Shown here in pieces: positions 53,532-63,364 of a DNA stretch of 64,000 nucleotides. This stretch comes from Vicinamibacterales bacterium. GTDB taxonomy: Bacteria; Acidobacteriota; Vicinamibacteria; Vicinamibacterales; Fen-181. A program made the position numbers and the translations under genes. The notes under the pieces were generated by a model. That model searched no databases, had not been told where the DNA came from, and saw only the letters and a list, made by a program, of their open reading frames with translations. The stretch spans positions 186,001 through 250,000 of the forward strand of contig DASXVO010000054.1 of assembly GCA_036504215.1 (NCBI GenBank), written 5' to 3'. Positions within the stretch are counted from its first letter, which is position 1; each line of letters opens with the position of its first letter.

Positions 53532-54437
53532 CTACTGGCGCGGGGAGAACATCGGGTGCTCGAAGCTGAGGTAGAAGAAGACCGCCCGCTGCCCTGCGCT
53601 CGGCCCGACGCCAATCGGCACGGCAAACCCCGGAACGATTTGCAGGCCGCTCCTGCAGTTGATGGCCCAGCGGACACCCGGGCTGACCAACAGCGAATCG
53701 ACGGTCTCGGTCGCGCTCGGCCCGCTCACCACCTGCCCCCGCGAGTAGATGACTTCGACCAGGCCGTTGAAGGTCGGACGCGCGAGCCACACGAGGCTCT
53801 GACCGACGCTGAAGCTGGCCGCCGTCGCGGAATCGCCGCTGGCGTTCCGCGCCTTCGGAACGACCGTCGCGCCTGCGTTGATGTGCGTGACGAACGCCTG
53901 GTTCAAGACGATGCTGATCGGCAGATTCACCTGGTAGCCCAACGCACCAGAGCCTCGGTACTGACGCTCGTCCCCGGTTCCCGCGATGAGCGAGAACCTG
54001 GGAGCGACGGCGACTTTCGAGTCGCCACTCCCCACCAGTTGGTAGCGATAGTTCAACGCGATGTCTCCGACGCCGACCCCGCCGTCAGCGGACGCCTCGA
54101 CGTTCTGAACCGGGAGCGTGACGCTCAGTTGATGGCGCACGCCGGGGACCGGCCACTCCTGGGTGAACGAGTATCCCCAGTTGTTCCCGCGCAGATCGCG
54201 CTGCAGCGTGCTGATGTGCTGCACCACGCCTGGTTCCTGGTTGTAGGCCTCTTCGATCAGGAACGAGTTGTCCTGGATCGGCCGCTCGGCCTCCGTCGAG
54301 GGAGACGGCGTGGCCGCCGTCGCCGCCTTCGGGTCCTGAGGCGCCAGCCGCGCGGTGGGCGGGGAGGCCGGCCAGGCGCCGGACGCGGTTTCGAGACACG
54401 ACACGAGCACGAGCCACCCAAGCATTCCTGACATCAC
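53532..54437 (-). CDS. Outer-membrane beta-barrel transporter-like protein
   Basis: A 301-residue exported protein. After a signal peptide (residues 1-20) and a low-complexity Pro/Ala/Thr stretch comes NSFLIEEAYNQEPGVVQHI, then alternating beta strands (YSFTQEWPVPGVRHQLSVTLPVQN; DIALNYRYQLVG; VAPRFSLIAGTGDER) ending in FFYLSFEHPMF. The pattern and aromatic C-terminus suit an outer-membrane barrel of the phenol-degradation MetA-like transporter family. Substrate unknown. It precedes the chemotaxis operon end but has its own start after a 67-bp gap. Confidence 0.75.
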   Translation of the reverse strand: MMSGMLGWLVLVSCLETASGAWPASPPTARLAPQDPKAATAATPSPSTEAERPIQDNSFLIEEAYNQEPGVVQHISTLQRDLRGNNWGYSFTQEWPVPGVRHQLSVTLPVQNVEASADGGVGVGDIALNYRYQLVGSGDSKVAVAPRFSLIAGTGDERQYRGSGALGYQVNLPISIVLNQAFVTHINAGATVVPKARNASGDSATAASFSVGQSLVWLARPTFNGLVEVIYSRGQVVSGPSATETVDSLLVSPGVRWAINCRSGLQIVPGFAVPIGVGPSAGQRAVFFYLSFEHPMFSPRQ

Positions 54438-54504
54438 GACTATCCTTCCTGACTACGAAATCCCTCCCGGCCGGCACTGCACCGCACCGCAGGTCGAGGC
54501 ACTT

Positions 54505-55575
54505 CTACGGAGTGGCCGCGGGTCTCCTGCCGCTCGCCATGCGGAGTGCCGCGTCGGCCAGCCGCTCCAGCGGCAGCACCTCTTCGGCGGCACCAAGCAG
54601 GATGGCCTCGCGCGGCATCCCGAAGACGACACAACTCGCCTCGTCCTGCGCCAGCGTCCGGGCACCCGCCTGCCGCATCTCGAGCAATCCGTGCGCCCCA
54701 TCGTTCCCCATGCCCGTGAGGATGACGCCGACGCCGTTCGCGCCCAGGGCCCGGGCGCACGACCGGAACAGGACGTCCACCGACGGGCGATGACGGTTGA
54801 CCGGCTCGGAGACGGACACACGAGCCCGGTATTCGGCGCCGCTGCGCACGATGGTCAAATGGAAATTGCCGGGTGCAATCAAGGCGTGCCCGGGCAGCAC
54901 ACGGTCGCCATCGGACGCCTCGCGCACGCGGATCTGGCACAGGCTGTCGAGACGCTCCGCGAAGCTCTTCGTGAACTTCTCCGGCATGTGCTGCACGACG
55001 ACGACGCCTGGTGAGGTGGGCGGCAGGGCGCCGAGGAGTTCTCTCAGGGCCTCGGTGCCGCCCGTCGACGCGCCAATGGCCAGCACCTTGTGCGTCCCGT
55101 CGAAGTGAGCCACGGTCTCGGCCGGGCGCGCCTGCGCTGGACGCGGGCGCGTCCGCCCGGCCACAAAGCGGTGCGCGGATGCGGCTGCCTTCACCTTGTC
55201 CACGATCTCGTCCGCGAGGTCGACCGTGCCGCGGGCGACGTCGATCCTGGGCTTGGTGACGAAATCGACCGCTCCCAGCTCGAGGGCGCGCAATGTGGTC
55301 GCGCAACCCCGTTCGGTGAGCGAGGACACCATGACCACCGGCATCGGGTGCGCGCGCATCAGTTTCTCGAGGAACGTCAGCCCGTCCATGCGCGGCATCT
55401 CCACGTCGAGCGTGAGCACATCCGGGCGCAGCGCCTTGATCTTCTCGATGGCGCCGTATGGATCGTGAGCGACGCCGACCACCTCGAGCGCCGGGTCTCG
55501 CGAAAGGAGGTCGGACAGCAACTGGCGCATCAGCGCCGAGTCGTCCACGATCAGGACGCGATGTCGTAGGAGCAC
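54505..55575 (-). CDS. cheB: Chemotaxis protein-glutamate methylesterase CheB
   Basis: Removes methyl groups from (and deamidates) MCP glutamates, 356 residues. Receiver domain with [14 protein letters not shown] (residue 7) and phospho-Asp in [12 protein letters not shown] near 57; catalytic domain with triad serine in [12 protein letters not shown] near 168, histidine in [11 protein letters not shown] near 194 and aspartate in [12 protein letters not shown] near 290. Last gene of the chemotaxis operon, overlapping the CheR-CheD fusion by 25 bp. Confidence 0.96.
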   Translation of the reverse strand: MLLRHRVLIVDDSALMRQLLSDLLSRDPALEVVGVAHDPYGAIEKIKALRPDVLTLDVEMPRMDGLTFLEKLMRAHPMPVVMVSSLTERGCATTLRALELGAVDFVTKPRIDVARGTVDLADEIVDKVKAAASAHRFVAGRTRPRPAQARPAETVAHFDGTHKVLAIGASTGGTEALRELLGALPPTSPGVVVVQHMPEKFTKSFAERLDSLCQIRVREASDGDRVLPGHALIAPGNFHLTIVRSGAEYRARVSVSEPVNRHRPSVDVLFRSCARALGANGVGVILTGMGNDGAHGLLEMRQAGARTLAQDEASCVVFGMPREAILLGAAEEVLPLERLADAALRMASGRRPAATP

Positions 55576-57089
55576 GGCTCGGTTCCCCCTCCCGAATTCG
55601 GATTACAGTGCCCCGCTTCGTCCGACACGACCTGCGACATCTCGCGGGCACCGAGCGGCCGCACCATCGCGCGGCCGCCGGCGGTGGAGAACCGGACCTC
55701 GATCGGCCTGTCGCTGCCGAACTGATGGGCCACGAGCGGTATGTCCTCACGCCGCAGGTAACTCGTGACGAACTCGACGTTCTGGCGCGGCACGCTGGTG
55801 CGGGAGTGACCGAGCCAGGGTGCCTCCGTTCCACCGAAGGCCTTGGCCTGCAAACGTCTGCGGTCGCCGCCGAGTCGGACGATCTCGGCGATCAAGAGCC
55901 GCATCGCATCGACGCCGTAGCGCCCGACGCCGTGCCCGGTGGGTGGAGTCGTGGCCGAGGCTCCGGACCCGGGCTCCGCGTCTTCGCCACCCGGGAGCAG
56001 GAAATGGTTCATGCCGCCGACTCCTGCGACCGGGTCGAACAGGCACGCGGCCACGCAGGACCCCAGAACCGTGCGCAGGACGACCGGCTCGCGGCTGGCG
56101 GACACACCGCCGAGCGGCACCGTGACCGACGGGCCGTGCGCCGCCCGATGAAGCGGTGTGGATGACCGGCTGCCTGCGAGCCGGTAGGTGGTCTGCCCGA
56201 CCGTCTCGAACGCAGGGCAGATGCCGAACAGGTTCTCGGAATGGCCAAGGAAGAGGTAACCCCCTGGCCGAAGCAATTCGGCAAACCGCGACACCACTCG
56301 CTGCTGCGTCGGCCGATCGAAGTAGATGAGGACGTTGCGACAGAAGATGGCGTCGAACGGGCCGCGGACCTGCCAGGCCCGGTCGGCGAGGTTCACCTGC
56401 CGGACCACGACCATCTCGCGCACCTCGGGCCGCAGCTGGACGCTGCCGGCGCACGACCCCACGCCGCGGAGGAAGTACCGGCGCCGCATATCCTCTGGTA
56501 GGTCGGCCATGGCGTCGGCCGAGTACCGCGCCTCGTCGGCCCGTTGCAGCACATCGGTGTCGACGTCCGTCGCCAGGACCTTCGCGTCCCAGCCCAGGCG
56601 GCCGTGCAGCGCGTCGCGCAGCGTCATGGCGATCGAGAACGGCTCCTCGCCGGTTGAACACCCGGCGCTCCAGACATCCAGTCGGCGTGGCCGGCCCAGC
56701 GTTGAGGCCTTCACGAGGTCGGTCAGGAATGGCCCGCCGAGGAACTCGAAGTGATGGCCCTCCCGAAAGAACGATGTCTTGTTCGTGGTGATGCAGTTCA
56801 CCATCTCGGTCAGCTCGTCTCCGCCTGGGTCCTCCGTCGTCAGATAGTGATAGTAGTCCGCGTATGTCTCCATCCCGAGGTGCCGCAGCCGTTTCGCCAG
56901 GCGCGACGCCACGAGCTGCACCTTGCTTGGACCGAGTGAGATGCCGACCACGCGATAGATGAGTTCCTGGAAGGCCTGGAACTCCTCATCCGTGATGCTG
57001 GACTCGGTCGAAGTCCACGGGTGGCCGGCACGGGTTCGCGTCGTGCCGGCCATACCGCGCCGTGCGGAGAGGGAAGGTGTATGTCCCAT
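55551..57089 (-). CDS. CheR-CheD fusion (methyltransferase plus deamidase)
   Basis: A single 512-residue chain. Residues about 30-300 are Che[40 protein letters not shown], the SAM motif [23 protein letters not shown] and [14 protein letters not shown]. Residues about 330-490 are Che[29 protein letters not shown] (read in parts; the catalytic Cys and His are present) and the KAFGG loop. CheR methylates MCP glutamates and CheD deamidates glutamines; they are normally separate. The ATG at 57089 is chosen; an ATG at 57053 is also possible, as neither has a strong ribosome-binding site. It starts 24 bp after the MCP gene ends. Confidence 0.92.
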   Translation of the reverse strand: MGHTPSLSARRGMAGTTRTRAGHPWTSTESSITDEEFQAFQELIYRVVGISLGPSKVQLVASRLAKRLRHLGMETYADYYHYLTTEDPGGDELTEMVNCITTNKTSFFREGHHFEFLGGPFLTDLVKASTLGRPRRLDVWSAGCSTGEEPFSIAMTLRDALHGRLGWDAKVLATDVDTDVLQRADEARYSADAMADLPEDMRRRYFLRGVGSCAGSVQLRPEVREMVVVRQVNLADRAWQVRGPFDAIFCRNVLIYFDRPTQQRVVSRFAELLRPGGYLFLGHSENLFGICPAFETVGQTTYRLAGSRSSTPLHRAAHGPSVTVPLGGVSASREPVVLRTVLGSCVAACLFDPVAGVGGMNHFLLPGGEDAEPGSGASATTPPTGHGVGRYGVDAMRLLIAEIVRLGGDRRRLQAKAFGGTEAPWLGHSRTSVPRQNVEFVTSYLRREDIPLVAHQFGSDRPIEVRFSTAGGRAMVRPLGAREMSQVVSDEAGHCNPNSGGGTEPCSYDIAS

Positions 57090-57112
57090 TGGTCGTCGCG
57101 CCCCGCTCAATC

Positions 57113-58837
57113 TCAGAATTCGACGAACCCGCTGTCCTGCGCGTTGAGGTTCGACGCGTCAGTCGGCCTGACCGTCATCGACGGGGGCGCCGGACGGGAA
57201 GCCGTCATGCGCGCGACCGTCTTCTTCTTGACCGTCGGCGCAACCTCGGTCCGCCGCGCGCGGGCGCGCACCGCCCGGTGGTCCTCACCCTCGGCTTCGA
57301 GCTTGAACCGGGCGACGAGGTCCTGGAGCTGCTCGGCCTGCGCCGCCAGCGATTCCGCGGTCCCGGACATCTCTTCGGTCTGAGACGCGTTGGCCTGCGT
57401 GACCTGGTCCATCTGACTGACCGCCTTGTTGACCTGGTCGATGCCCGACGTCTGCTCGCGCGACGCGGCGGCGATCTCCGAGACGATGTCGGTGACGTGC
57501 TTGACCGACGTCATGATCTCCTGGAGCGTGGAGCCCGACTTGTTCACCAGCTCCGACCCGGCCTCGACCTTGCGGACCGAGTCCTGGATGAGCCCCTTGA
57601 TCTCCTTCGCCGCCGTCGCGCTCCTCTGCGCCAGGTTGCGGACTTCAGCGGCGACCACCGCGAAGCCGCGTCCCTGTTCGCCGGCGCGGGCCGCTTCGAC
57701 CGCCGCGTTGAGCGCGAGCAGGTTGGTCTGGAACGCGATCTCGTCGATGGCGGTGATGATGTCGGCGATTCGCTTGGACGCCTGGTTGATCTCGGCCATC
57801 GCGCCGACGGCCTCACTCACCACCTGGCCGCCCTTCTGCGCCACGTCGCGGGATCCGCTGGCCAACTGGTTGGCCTGCTGGGCGTTGTCGGCGTTCTGCT
57901 TGACCGTCGACGTGATCTCCTCGAGACTCGCGGCGGTCTCCTCGATGCTGGACGCCTGTTCCTGGGCGCCGCTGGCGATCTCCTGAGACGCAGAACTGAG
58001 CTGCTGCGATGCCGCAGCCACGTTGTCCGCCACCGTCCGCACCTCTTCGAGCGCCTTGCGGATGCCGCCGACGGCCTGGTTCAGCGCCGTGCCGAGCTGA
58101 CCGGTCTCGTCCGTGCTGGTAACCTCGAGCCGCTGCGTGTAGTCGCCGTTCGCGACGGCCTGGAGCACCGTGACAGCCGCCCCAAGGGGCTTCGCGATCA
58201 TTCGCCCGATGCCGTAGCCGACGCCGATGGCGAAGAGGGCCGCCAGAACGATAAGGACCACCATCGTCCGAACCGAGCTCTGGTAGACAACGTCGGCCTC
58301 GTCGAACGCTCGCCGGCCGAGTTGATCCTTCCACTTGGTCACCTCGTCGAAGCGCGCTCTGATTCCCCTGGCGGTGTCCCTCGACCGCTGGAGGACCGTC
58401 GCAGCCTCGTCCTTGCGGCTCGACTGATCGAGGTTCAGCACCAGGCGGACGTCGCTCTCGTAACTGGCGAACATCTGCTTGATCTCGGCGAACTTCGCCT
58501 TCTCCTCGGCCGACGTGGCGCTCTTCTCGGCCTTCTCGAAATGACCAGGGAACGTCGCGAAGTCGGCGTCGGCCTGTTGCGTCAGTTGCCGCGCATCCGC
58601 AGCATCCCTGGCGACCATCGCGGTGGCCACGACCCGGCCGATGTCGAGCAGCAGCGCGTCGGCGTTCTTGGTCTCCATCGAGCCCATCATGTCTCGCTGG
58701 TAGAGCGTGTCGAGCATTTCATTGGTGACATTCACGTCGTGGAGGCCAAGGTACCCAATGCCCACCATGACAGCAATCAGCACCGCAAAGGCGCTCATCA
58801 ACTTCGTCATCGTCTTCAGATTGGCGAACCGCTTCAT
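57113..58837 (-). CDS. Methyl-accepting chemotaxis protein
   Basis: Membrane receptor of 574 residues. Two membrane spans (about residues 10-30 and 201-221) flank a four-helix-bundle sensor (TLYQRDMMGSMETKNADALLLDIGR onward); a HAMP domain (IAKPLGAAVTVLQAVANGDYTQRLEV) follows, then the signalling domain with the tip IDEIAFQTNLLALNAAVEAARAGEQGRGFAVVAAEVR (read in parts). The C-terminus ends GFVEF, which fits the aromatic-x-x-aromatic tether for CheR/CheB. AGGAGAG 5-6 nt before the ATG at 58837 decides the start; the frame is open upstream without similarity. Confidence 0.95.
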   Translation of the reverse strand: MKRFANLKTMTKLMSAFAVLIAVMVGIGYLGLHDVNVTNEMLDTLYQRDMMGSMETKNADALLLDIGRVVATAMVARDAADARQLTQQADADFATFPGHFEKAEKSATSAEEKAKFAEIKQMFASYESDVRLVLNLDQSSRKDEAATVLQRSRDTARGIRARFDEVTKWKDQLGRRAFDEADVVYQSSVRTMVVLIVLAALFAIGVGYGIGRMIAKPLGAAVTVLQAVANGDYTQRLEVTSTDETGQLGTALNQAVGGIRKALEEVRTVADNVAAASQQLSSASQEIASGAQEQASSIEETAASLEEITSTVKQNADNAQQANQLASGSRDVAQKGGQVVSEAVGAMAEINQASKRIADIITAIDEIAFQTNLLALNAAVEAARAGEQGRGFAVVAAEVRNLAQRSATAAKEIKGLIQDSVRKVEAGSELVNKSGSTLQEIMTSVKHVTDIVSEIAAASREQTSGIDQVNKAVSQMDQVTQANASQTEEMSGTAESLAAQAEQLQDLVARFKLEAEGEDHRAVRARARRTEVAPTVKKKTVARMTASRPAPPSMTVRPTDASNLNAQDSGFVEF

Positions 58838-58877
58838 AACATCTCTCCTTCGAACTTCCCGATCAGTACCCAACACT

Positions 58878-59369
58878 TCAAGCGGCGGCCGAGGCCTCCA
58901 CCAGTTCTCTGTTTCCGAGCACACGCTCGATGTCCAGCAGCAGCACGAACTTCTCGCCGGCGCGGGCCATCCCCCGCAGGAAGGACGTGTCGATGCCGTC
59001 CCCGAGTTCGGGCGCCGGCTCGATCTTGTCCTCGGGCAGGTTCACCACGTCCGACACCGCGTCCACGACGAGGCCGAACACCCGGGCGCCGACCGTCACG
59101 ACGATGACCACGGTGAACTTGTCGTACTCGGCGGCGGCCATCGAGAACTTCGCGCGCAGATCGACGACGGGCACGACCGTGCCGCGGAGGTTCATCACGC
59201 CCTTGAGGTACACGGGCGCGTTCGGAATCGGCGTGATCGCCGAGTAGCCTTTGATTTCCTGGACCCTCAGGATCTCGACGCCGTACTCCTCCTGCCCGAG
59301 CGCGAACGTCAGATACTGATTGCCGTCGGCCGTGAACCCGGCCGTTTGAACGGTGCCTTCCTGTGCCAT
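58878..59369 (-). CDS. cheW: Chemotaxis coupling protein CheW
   Basis: Links MCPs to CheA, 163 residues. SH3-like fold: QYLTFALGQEEYGVEILRVQEI near residue 17, PNAPVYLKGVMNLRGTVVPVVDLR near 46, GARVFGLVVDAVSDVV near 88. The ATG at 59369 has an AAGGAG site 6 nt upstream; an ATG 18 nt earlier (59387) overlaps the cheA stop. Member of the tightly packed cheA-cheW-mcp set. Confidence 0.96.
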   Translation of the reverse strand: MAQEGTVQTAGFTADGNQYLTFALGQEEYGVEILRVQEIKGYSAITPIPNAPVYLKGVMNLRGTVVPVVDLRAKFSMAAAEYDKFTVVIVVTVGARVFGLVVDAVSDVVNLPEDKIEPAPELGDGIDTSFLRGMARAGEKFVLLLDIERVLGNRELVEASAAA

Positions 59370-59383
59370 ACCCTGCTCCTTCT

Positions 59384-61489
59384 TCATGCCACCGCGGCGT
59401 GCGCGGTTCGATCCATACCCCTGCTCGCGTCGGGCTGCCGCAACGCCATGCGAAGCAGTCCCTGCGCGTCGAGAATCAGCGCCACCTTTCCGTTTCCCAG
59501 GATCGTGGCCGCCGTCACGCCCTCGACCTTCCGGTAGTGCGTCTCCAGGCTCTTGATGACCACCTGCGACTGGCCGAGCAGTTCGTCCACCAGCAGCCCG
59601 AACCGGCGGCCATCGACCTCGACGAGCACGACCAGGCCGCGTGACGGGTCGGTTTCGCGCGGACTCACGTCGAACACACGGTGCAGGCGAACCAAGGGAA
59701 CCAACTCGCCGCGCATGTCCACGACCTCGCCGTGCCCCAGGACGGGGCGCACCTGGTCGGGCCGGGGGCGGAGCGATTCGATGATGGCCGTCAGCGGCAG
59801 AACGTAGACCTGATCGCCGACCCCGAGCTGCAGGCCATCGAGGATGGCCAGCGTCAGCGGCAGCCTGATCTTGAAGGTCGTGCCGCGCCCGGTTTGGGTC
59901 GCGATGCCCACGTTGCCATTGAGCGCTTCGACGTTCCGTCGAACGACGTCCATGCCGACACCGCGCCCCGAGACGTCGCTGACCGTCGCGGCGGTCGAGA
60001 ATCCGGGCTGGAACACGAAGGCGTGCAGCTGCTCGGGCGACACCTGTTCGTCCGCGCCCAGCCACCCGAGCGCGACTGCCTTCTCACGAATCCGCGCGTC
60101 GTCCAGCCCGCGACCATCGTCGGATACCTCCACCACGACGCCGCCGCTCTCGTAGCGGGCGTGGAGTCGGACGCAGCCGTCCTCCGGCTTTCCCGCGCGT
60201 CGTCGACCTTCGGTCGACTCGATGCCGTGGTCGATCGCGTTTCGGATCAGGTGCGTGAGCGGGTCGCTCAGACGTTCAACCACGGCCTTGTCGAGTTCGG
60301 TGTCAGCGCCGGAGACCTCGAGCTGAACCTTCTTGCCGCACGCCGTCGAGAGGTCGTGCACGAGGCGCGGGAACCGGCTGAAGATGGCGCCGATCGGCAC
60401 CATCCTGATCGCCATGACGCGTTCCTGCAGTTCGCGCATGTGACGCTCGAGATCGCCGGCGGCCGCCAGCACCACCGGCAGCGTCTCGATCGTGAAGCTC
60501 GACAGCGCCTGCCCCAGCATCGACTGCGAGATCACCAGTTCGCCGACCAGGTCGACGAGCTTGTCGACCTTGTGGGTGTCGACGCGCATCGATGACGACT
60601 CGAGCGGCGCCGCGGTTGCGCGGCGATCGCCGCCGGCCCGCCGATCGCCGGCCGAGGCGGCCGGCCCTTCATGGATTGCCGGATTCAGAGCCGGCACCGG
60701 CGCAATCGTGATCCGGCAGTCGTCCTCGACGAACAGGAAGACGTCCCGCAGCGCCTCGGCGCCCTTGCCAGTCCGCACCCGGACGCGCCACGCCAGATGG
60801 CAGCTCTCCGGATCGAGCTCGTGGAGTGGCGGCAACGCCGACAGGTCGGCCTCGGTGTCGACGACCGTGCCGAGACCTGCGAGGTCGCGCAGGAGCAGCA
60901 GCGGATCCATCCCCTGACGAAACAGATCGCGGCTCGGAACGAACGACACGTCGAATTCGGTCATCGACGCGTCAGCTGTTGCCGCGCCCGCCGCAGCCAG
61001 AGCCTCTGCCGGAGCGTCGGCCGGACCGGACGTGCGCGGGCGTTCGTCCTCGCGGGCCGGTGTCGGCCGGGCGCTGCCCGGCCGAGGAACGCTTTCCGCG
61101 TCGGCGCTCGCGAGGAACGCCGTCAGGCGGGCGGACACCTCGTCCTCGGCTCCCTGCGGTTGCCCACCGGCCTTGGCCGTTGCCAGCAGCCCTTTCAAGG
61201 CATCGACCGCCTGGAGCAGCAACGCGGTGAGGTCCGGCGTCGCGCCCAACTGCCCGCCCCGCATCCGGTCCAGCACGGTCTCGAGCGAGTGGGTGAATCG
61301 GGCGACGGCCTCGAGTCCGAACGTGGCGCTACCACCCTTGATCGAGTGCGCGGAGCGGAAGATGTCGTCGAGCAGCGCGGGGTCGCCGGGCTCCGACTCG
61401 AGTCGCAGGAGGCCGGATTCCAGGTTGTCCACGTGCTCCGCGGCCTCGTCGAAGAACGTCGCGCGGAAGCGATTCATGTCGATCTGCAT
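59384..61489 (-). CDS. cheA: Chemotaxis histidine kinase CheA
   Basis: Kinase of 701 residues. P1 Hpt domain with phospho-histidine in FRSAHSIKGGSATFG (His48), a linker, a P2-like CheY-docking domain (near 205-290, DVSFVPSRDLFRQGMDPLLLLRDLAGLGT in parts), dimerisation helices, the ATPase domain (LIRNAIDHGIE, DDGRGLDD, GRGVGMDVV near 520) and a C-terminal CheW-like domain. The ATG at 61489 (GGGGA upstream) is chosen. Transfers phosphate to the CheY encoded just upstream and to CheB. An earlier extension of the frame antisense to nothing real was rejected. Confidence 0.96.
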   Translation of the reverse strand: MQIDMNRFRATFFDEAAEHVDNLESGLLRLESEPGDPALLDDIFRSAHSIKGGSATFGLEAVARFTHSLETVLDRMRGGQLGATPDLTALLLQAVDALKGLLATAKAGGQPQGAEDEVSARLTAFLASADAESVPRPGSARPTPAREDERPRTSGPADAPAEALAAAGAATADASMTEFDVSFVPSRDLFRQGMDPLLLLRDLAGLGTVVDTEADLSALPPLHELDPESCHLAWRVRVRTGKGAEALRDVFLFVEDDCRITIAPVPALNPAIHEGPAASAGDRRAGGDRRATAAPLESSSMRVDTHKVDKLVDLVGELVISQSMLGQALSSFTIETLPVVLAAAGDLERHMRELQERVMAIRMVPIGAIFSRFPRLVHDLSTACGKKVQLEVSGADTELDKAVVERLSDPLTHLIRNAIDHGIESTEGRRRAGKPEDGCVRLHARYESGGVVVEVSDDGRGLDDARIREKAVALGWLGADEQVSPEQLHAFVFQPGFSTAATVSDVSGRGVGMDVVRRNVEALNGNVGIATQTGRGTTFKIRLPLTLAILDGLQLGVGDQVYVLPLTAIIESLRPRPDQVRPVLGHGEVVDMRGELVPLVRLHRVFDVSPRETDPSRGLVVLVEVDGRRFGLLVDELLGQSQVVIKSLETHYRKVEGVTAATILGNGKVALILDAQGLLRMALRQPDASRGMDRTAHAAVA

Positions 61490-61518
61490 ACGTGGTCCCC
61501 GATCCTGGAACAGCCACC

Positions 61519-61887
61519 CTATCGAACGACCTTGGCGATCACCTGGAGGAGTTGATCGGGGTTGAACGGCTTGACGATCCATCCCGTGGCTCCAGCCGCC
61601 TTGCCCTCCTGCTTCTTGGCGGCCTGCGATTCGGTGGTCAGCATCAACACGGGCGTGAACCGGCACTCGGGCCGTCGCCGCAACTCGCGGATGAACGTGA
61701 TGCCGTCCATGGTCGGCATGTTCAAGTCCGTGATCACGAGGTCGACCCGGTGGGTGTCGAGTTGCTGCAGCGCCTCGACACCGTGTCCGGCTTCGACGGC
61801 TGTGAATCCCGCCTGCGACAGCGTGTAGGAGACCATCTGGCGAATCGAGACGGAGTCGTCCACGATCAAGATTGTCCGTTCCGTCAT
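61519..61887 (-). CDS. cheY: Chemotaxis response regulator CheY
   Basis: Single receiver domain, 122 residues. Acidic pair in LIVDDSVSIRQMV (residue 8), phospho-Asp in LVITDLNMPTMDG near 53, Thr in MLTTESQAAKKQEGKAAGATGW near 83 and Lys in VKPFNPDQ. Lies 29 bp upstream of cheA and 9 bp after a soluble MCP-like gene. No flagellar genes are in the window, so the output could be type IV pili or gene expression rather than a flagellum. Confidence 0.95.
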   Translation of the reverse strand: MTERTILIVDDSVSIRQMVSYTLSQAGFTAVEAGHGVEALQQLDTHRVDLVITDLNMPTMDGITFIRELRRRPECRFTPVLMLTTESQAAKKQEGKAAGATGWIVKPFNPDQLLQVIAKVVR

Positions 61888-61896
61888 AACGCTTCC

Positions 61897-62898
61897 TCAG
61901 AACAGCTCGATGGTTCCCGGCTGCTGCTCGTTCGCGATCGCGCCGCCGGCTTCCCTCGCCTGAGCGTCGCGTTCGGCCCACATGGTGTAGCTGGCCTCGA
62001 GCGCCGCGAGCGGCGCAGCGTCGGACGCCTCGGCTTCCGGCGAATCGATCTCCAGTGCCGACGCGCCCGACAGATCGGCCGCGCACGCCTGAGCCATCTG
62101 GTCCAACGATTCGATCACGTGCCCGATGCGCTGGCCGACCGCGTCCTGGAACTGAAGCGCCATCACGGCAGCGTTGATGTCGCTGGCCAGACGCTCGGAG
62201 TTGGCCGACGCCTCCACGATGGTCTGTTGCAGGCCGTGACCGGCGACCGCAAGCGCCTCGAGCGCCGATTCGACCTCCCCGCGGCTCGTCTTCGCTTCCT
62301 CGAGTCCCAGTGACGCCGCGTGCTGGAGATCGGTCGACGTGTCGGCCGCGTCACGAACGACCTGCGTGAGGATCTGACGAATCGCGACGCTCGTGCGGTT
62401 CGAATCGCCAGCCACCTGCTGGATCTCCTTCGCCACGACGCCGAACGAACGTCCCTCGGCGCCAAACCGTGCCGCCTCGATGGCCGCGTTCAACGCCAGG
62501 ATGCGGGTCGCGCGGGCCATCTTGTCGATGTCGTTGAGGATCGAGCCGATCTGGTTCAGGCTGCCTTCGAGCTGCGCCATCCTCGCCGCCGACTCCTGGG
62601 AGAGTTCGCTGTGCTTGACAACGCGCGTGAGCAGCCGATCGAGCGTCTGCCGGGCCGCGTGCACGGCGTCGTCCATGCCGGCGCGGGCGCGTCCGCCGGA
62701 GTGCTGCCCGGCGAGCCCCTCTCGCGCCAGCGTGACCGCCTCCCGCGCGCGCGTGGCAATCTGCTGGAAGCTCGCGCACACCGAGACCACCGAGTGTTCC
62801 ACTTGCTGCGCGGTGTCCCTGAGCTGCGCGCCGAGGATTGGCAGGATCGAGAGCCGGTCGGTGAGTCTCCGGACGAGGTGTCGGGCCGCGTCGTTCAT
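61897..62898 (-). CDS. Soluble methyl-accepting-like signalling protein
   Basis: A 333-residue cytoplasmic protein with no membrane span. The central part has the MCP tip-like segment ILALNAAIEAARFGAEGRSFGVVAKEIQQVA (near residues 145-175, given in parts), and the C-terminal part has MALQFQDAVGQRIGHVIESLDQM, a QFQD-type motif as in CheZ-like or soluble MCPs. It may be a cytosolic receptor or a CheY phosphatase-like protein. Its ATG overlaps the stop of the STAS gene (ATGA) and cheY follows 9 bp later. C-terminus ends GTIELF. Confidence 0.8.
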   Translation of the reverse strand: MNDAARHLVRRLTDRLSILPILGAQLRDTAQQVEHSVVSVCASFQQIATRAREAVTLAREGLAGQHSGGRARAGMDDAVHAARQTLDRLLTRVVKHSELSQESAARMAQLEGSLNQIGSILNDIDKMARATRILALNAAIEAARFGAEGRSFGVVAKEIQQVAGDSNRTSVAIRQILTQVVRDAADTSTDLQHAASLGLEEAKTSRGEVESALEALAVAGHGLQQTIVEASANSERLASDINAAVMALQFQDAVGQRIGHVIESLDQMAQACAADLSGASALEIDSPEAEASDAAPLAALEASYTMWAERDAQAREAGGAIANEQQPGTIELF

Positions 62899-63218
62899 GA
62901 CCGTTCGGGAACCAGGCGGTCGTACAGGCCGGCCAGACGCAGGCATTCGTTGAACCCGTCGCTCGCGTTCACGAGGGCCAGGCGGTGGTGGTCGCGGTTC
63001 AGGGCGGCGCCCAGAGCGATGAGGATCTGCAGGATCGCGGCGTCGGCGTGCTCGACCGCTTCGCAGCACACCGTCACGTCAGTGCCGCTGCGGGCCAGAT
63101 CGAGCGCGGTCACGTGCAGTTGGCGAGCAGCACCGACCGTCAGCCGGCCTCGGAGCATCAGCCTCGGCGAGGTGGCGGAACGATCGATCTCGATAGAATG
63201 GCTCTCGGCGGTGTTCAT
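62895..63218 (-). CDS. STAS-domain protein, first gene of chemotaxis operon
   Basis: A 107-residue STAS domain (LRGRLTVGAARQLHVTALDLARSG; EAVEHADAAILQILIALG), like anti-sigma antagonists or the MlaB type. Phospho-serine of the SpoIIAA type is replaced by alanine (HADAAIL), so it may not be phospho-regulated. The ATG at 63218 is chosen because the frame upstream has no similarity. Its stop overlaps the next gene's start. A STAS domain paired with a soluble MCP-like protein is found in alternative chemosensory (Che-like) clusters controlling processes other than motility. Confidence 0.82.
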   Translation of the reverse strand: MNTAESHSIEIDRSATSPRLMLRGRLTVGAARQLHVTALDLARSGTDVTVCCEAVEHADAAILQILIALGAALNRDHHRLALVNASDGFNECLRLAGLYDRLVPERS

Positions 63219-63364
63219 CGTCTTCTCGTCGTGCGATAGGCACTGGCGCTGCGCCGCGGCACGGAGCCGGCTCAGCTTTGTGGACTCGGCAAGTCCGCAT
63301 GTGTAGTCAATCGGCGGTTGAGGGCGGCGCTTGAATGTGGTGCGAAATGGGCGACTTCGGAGCA

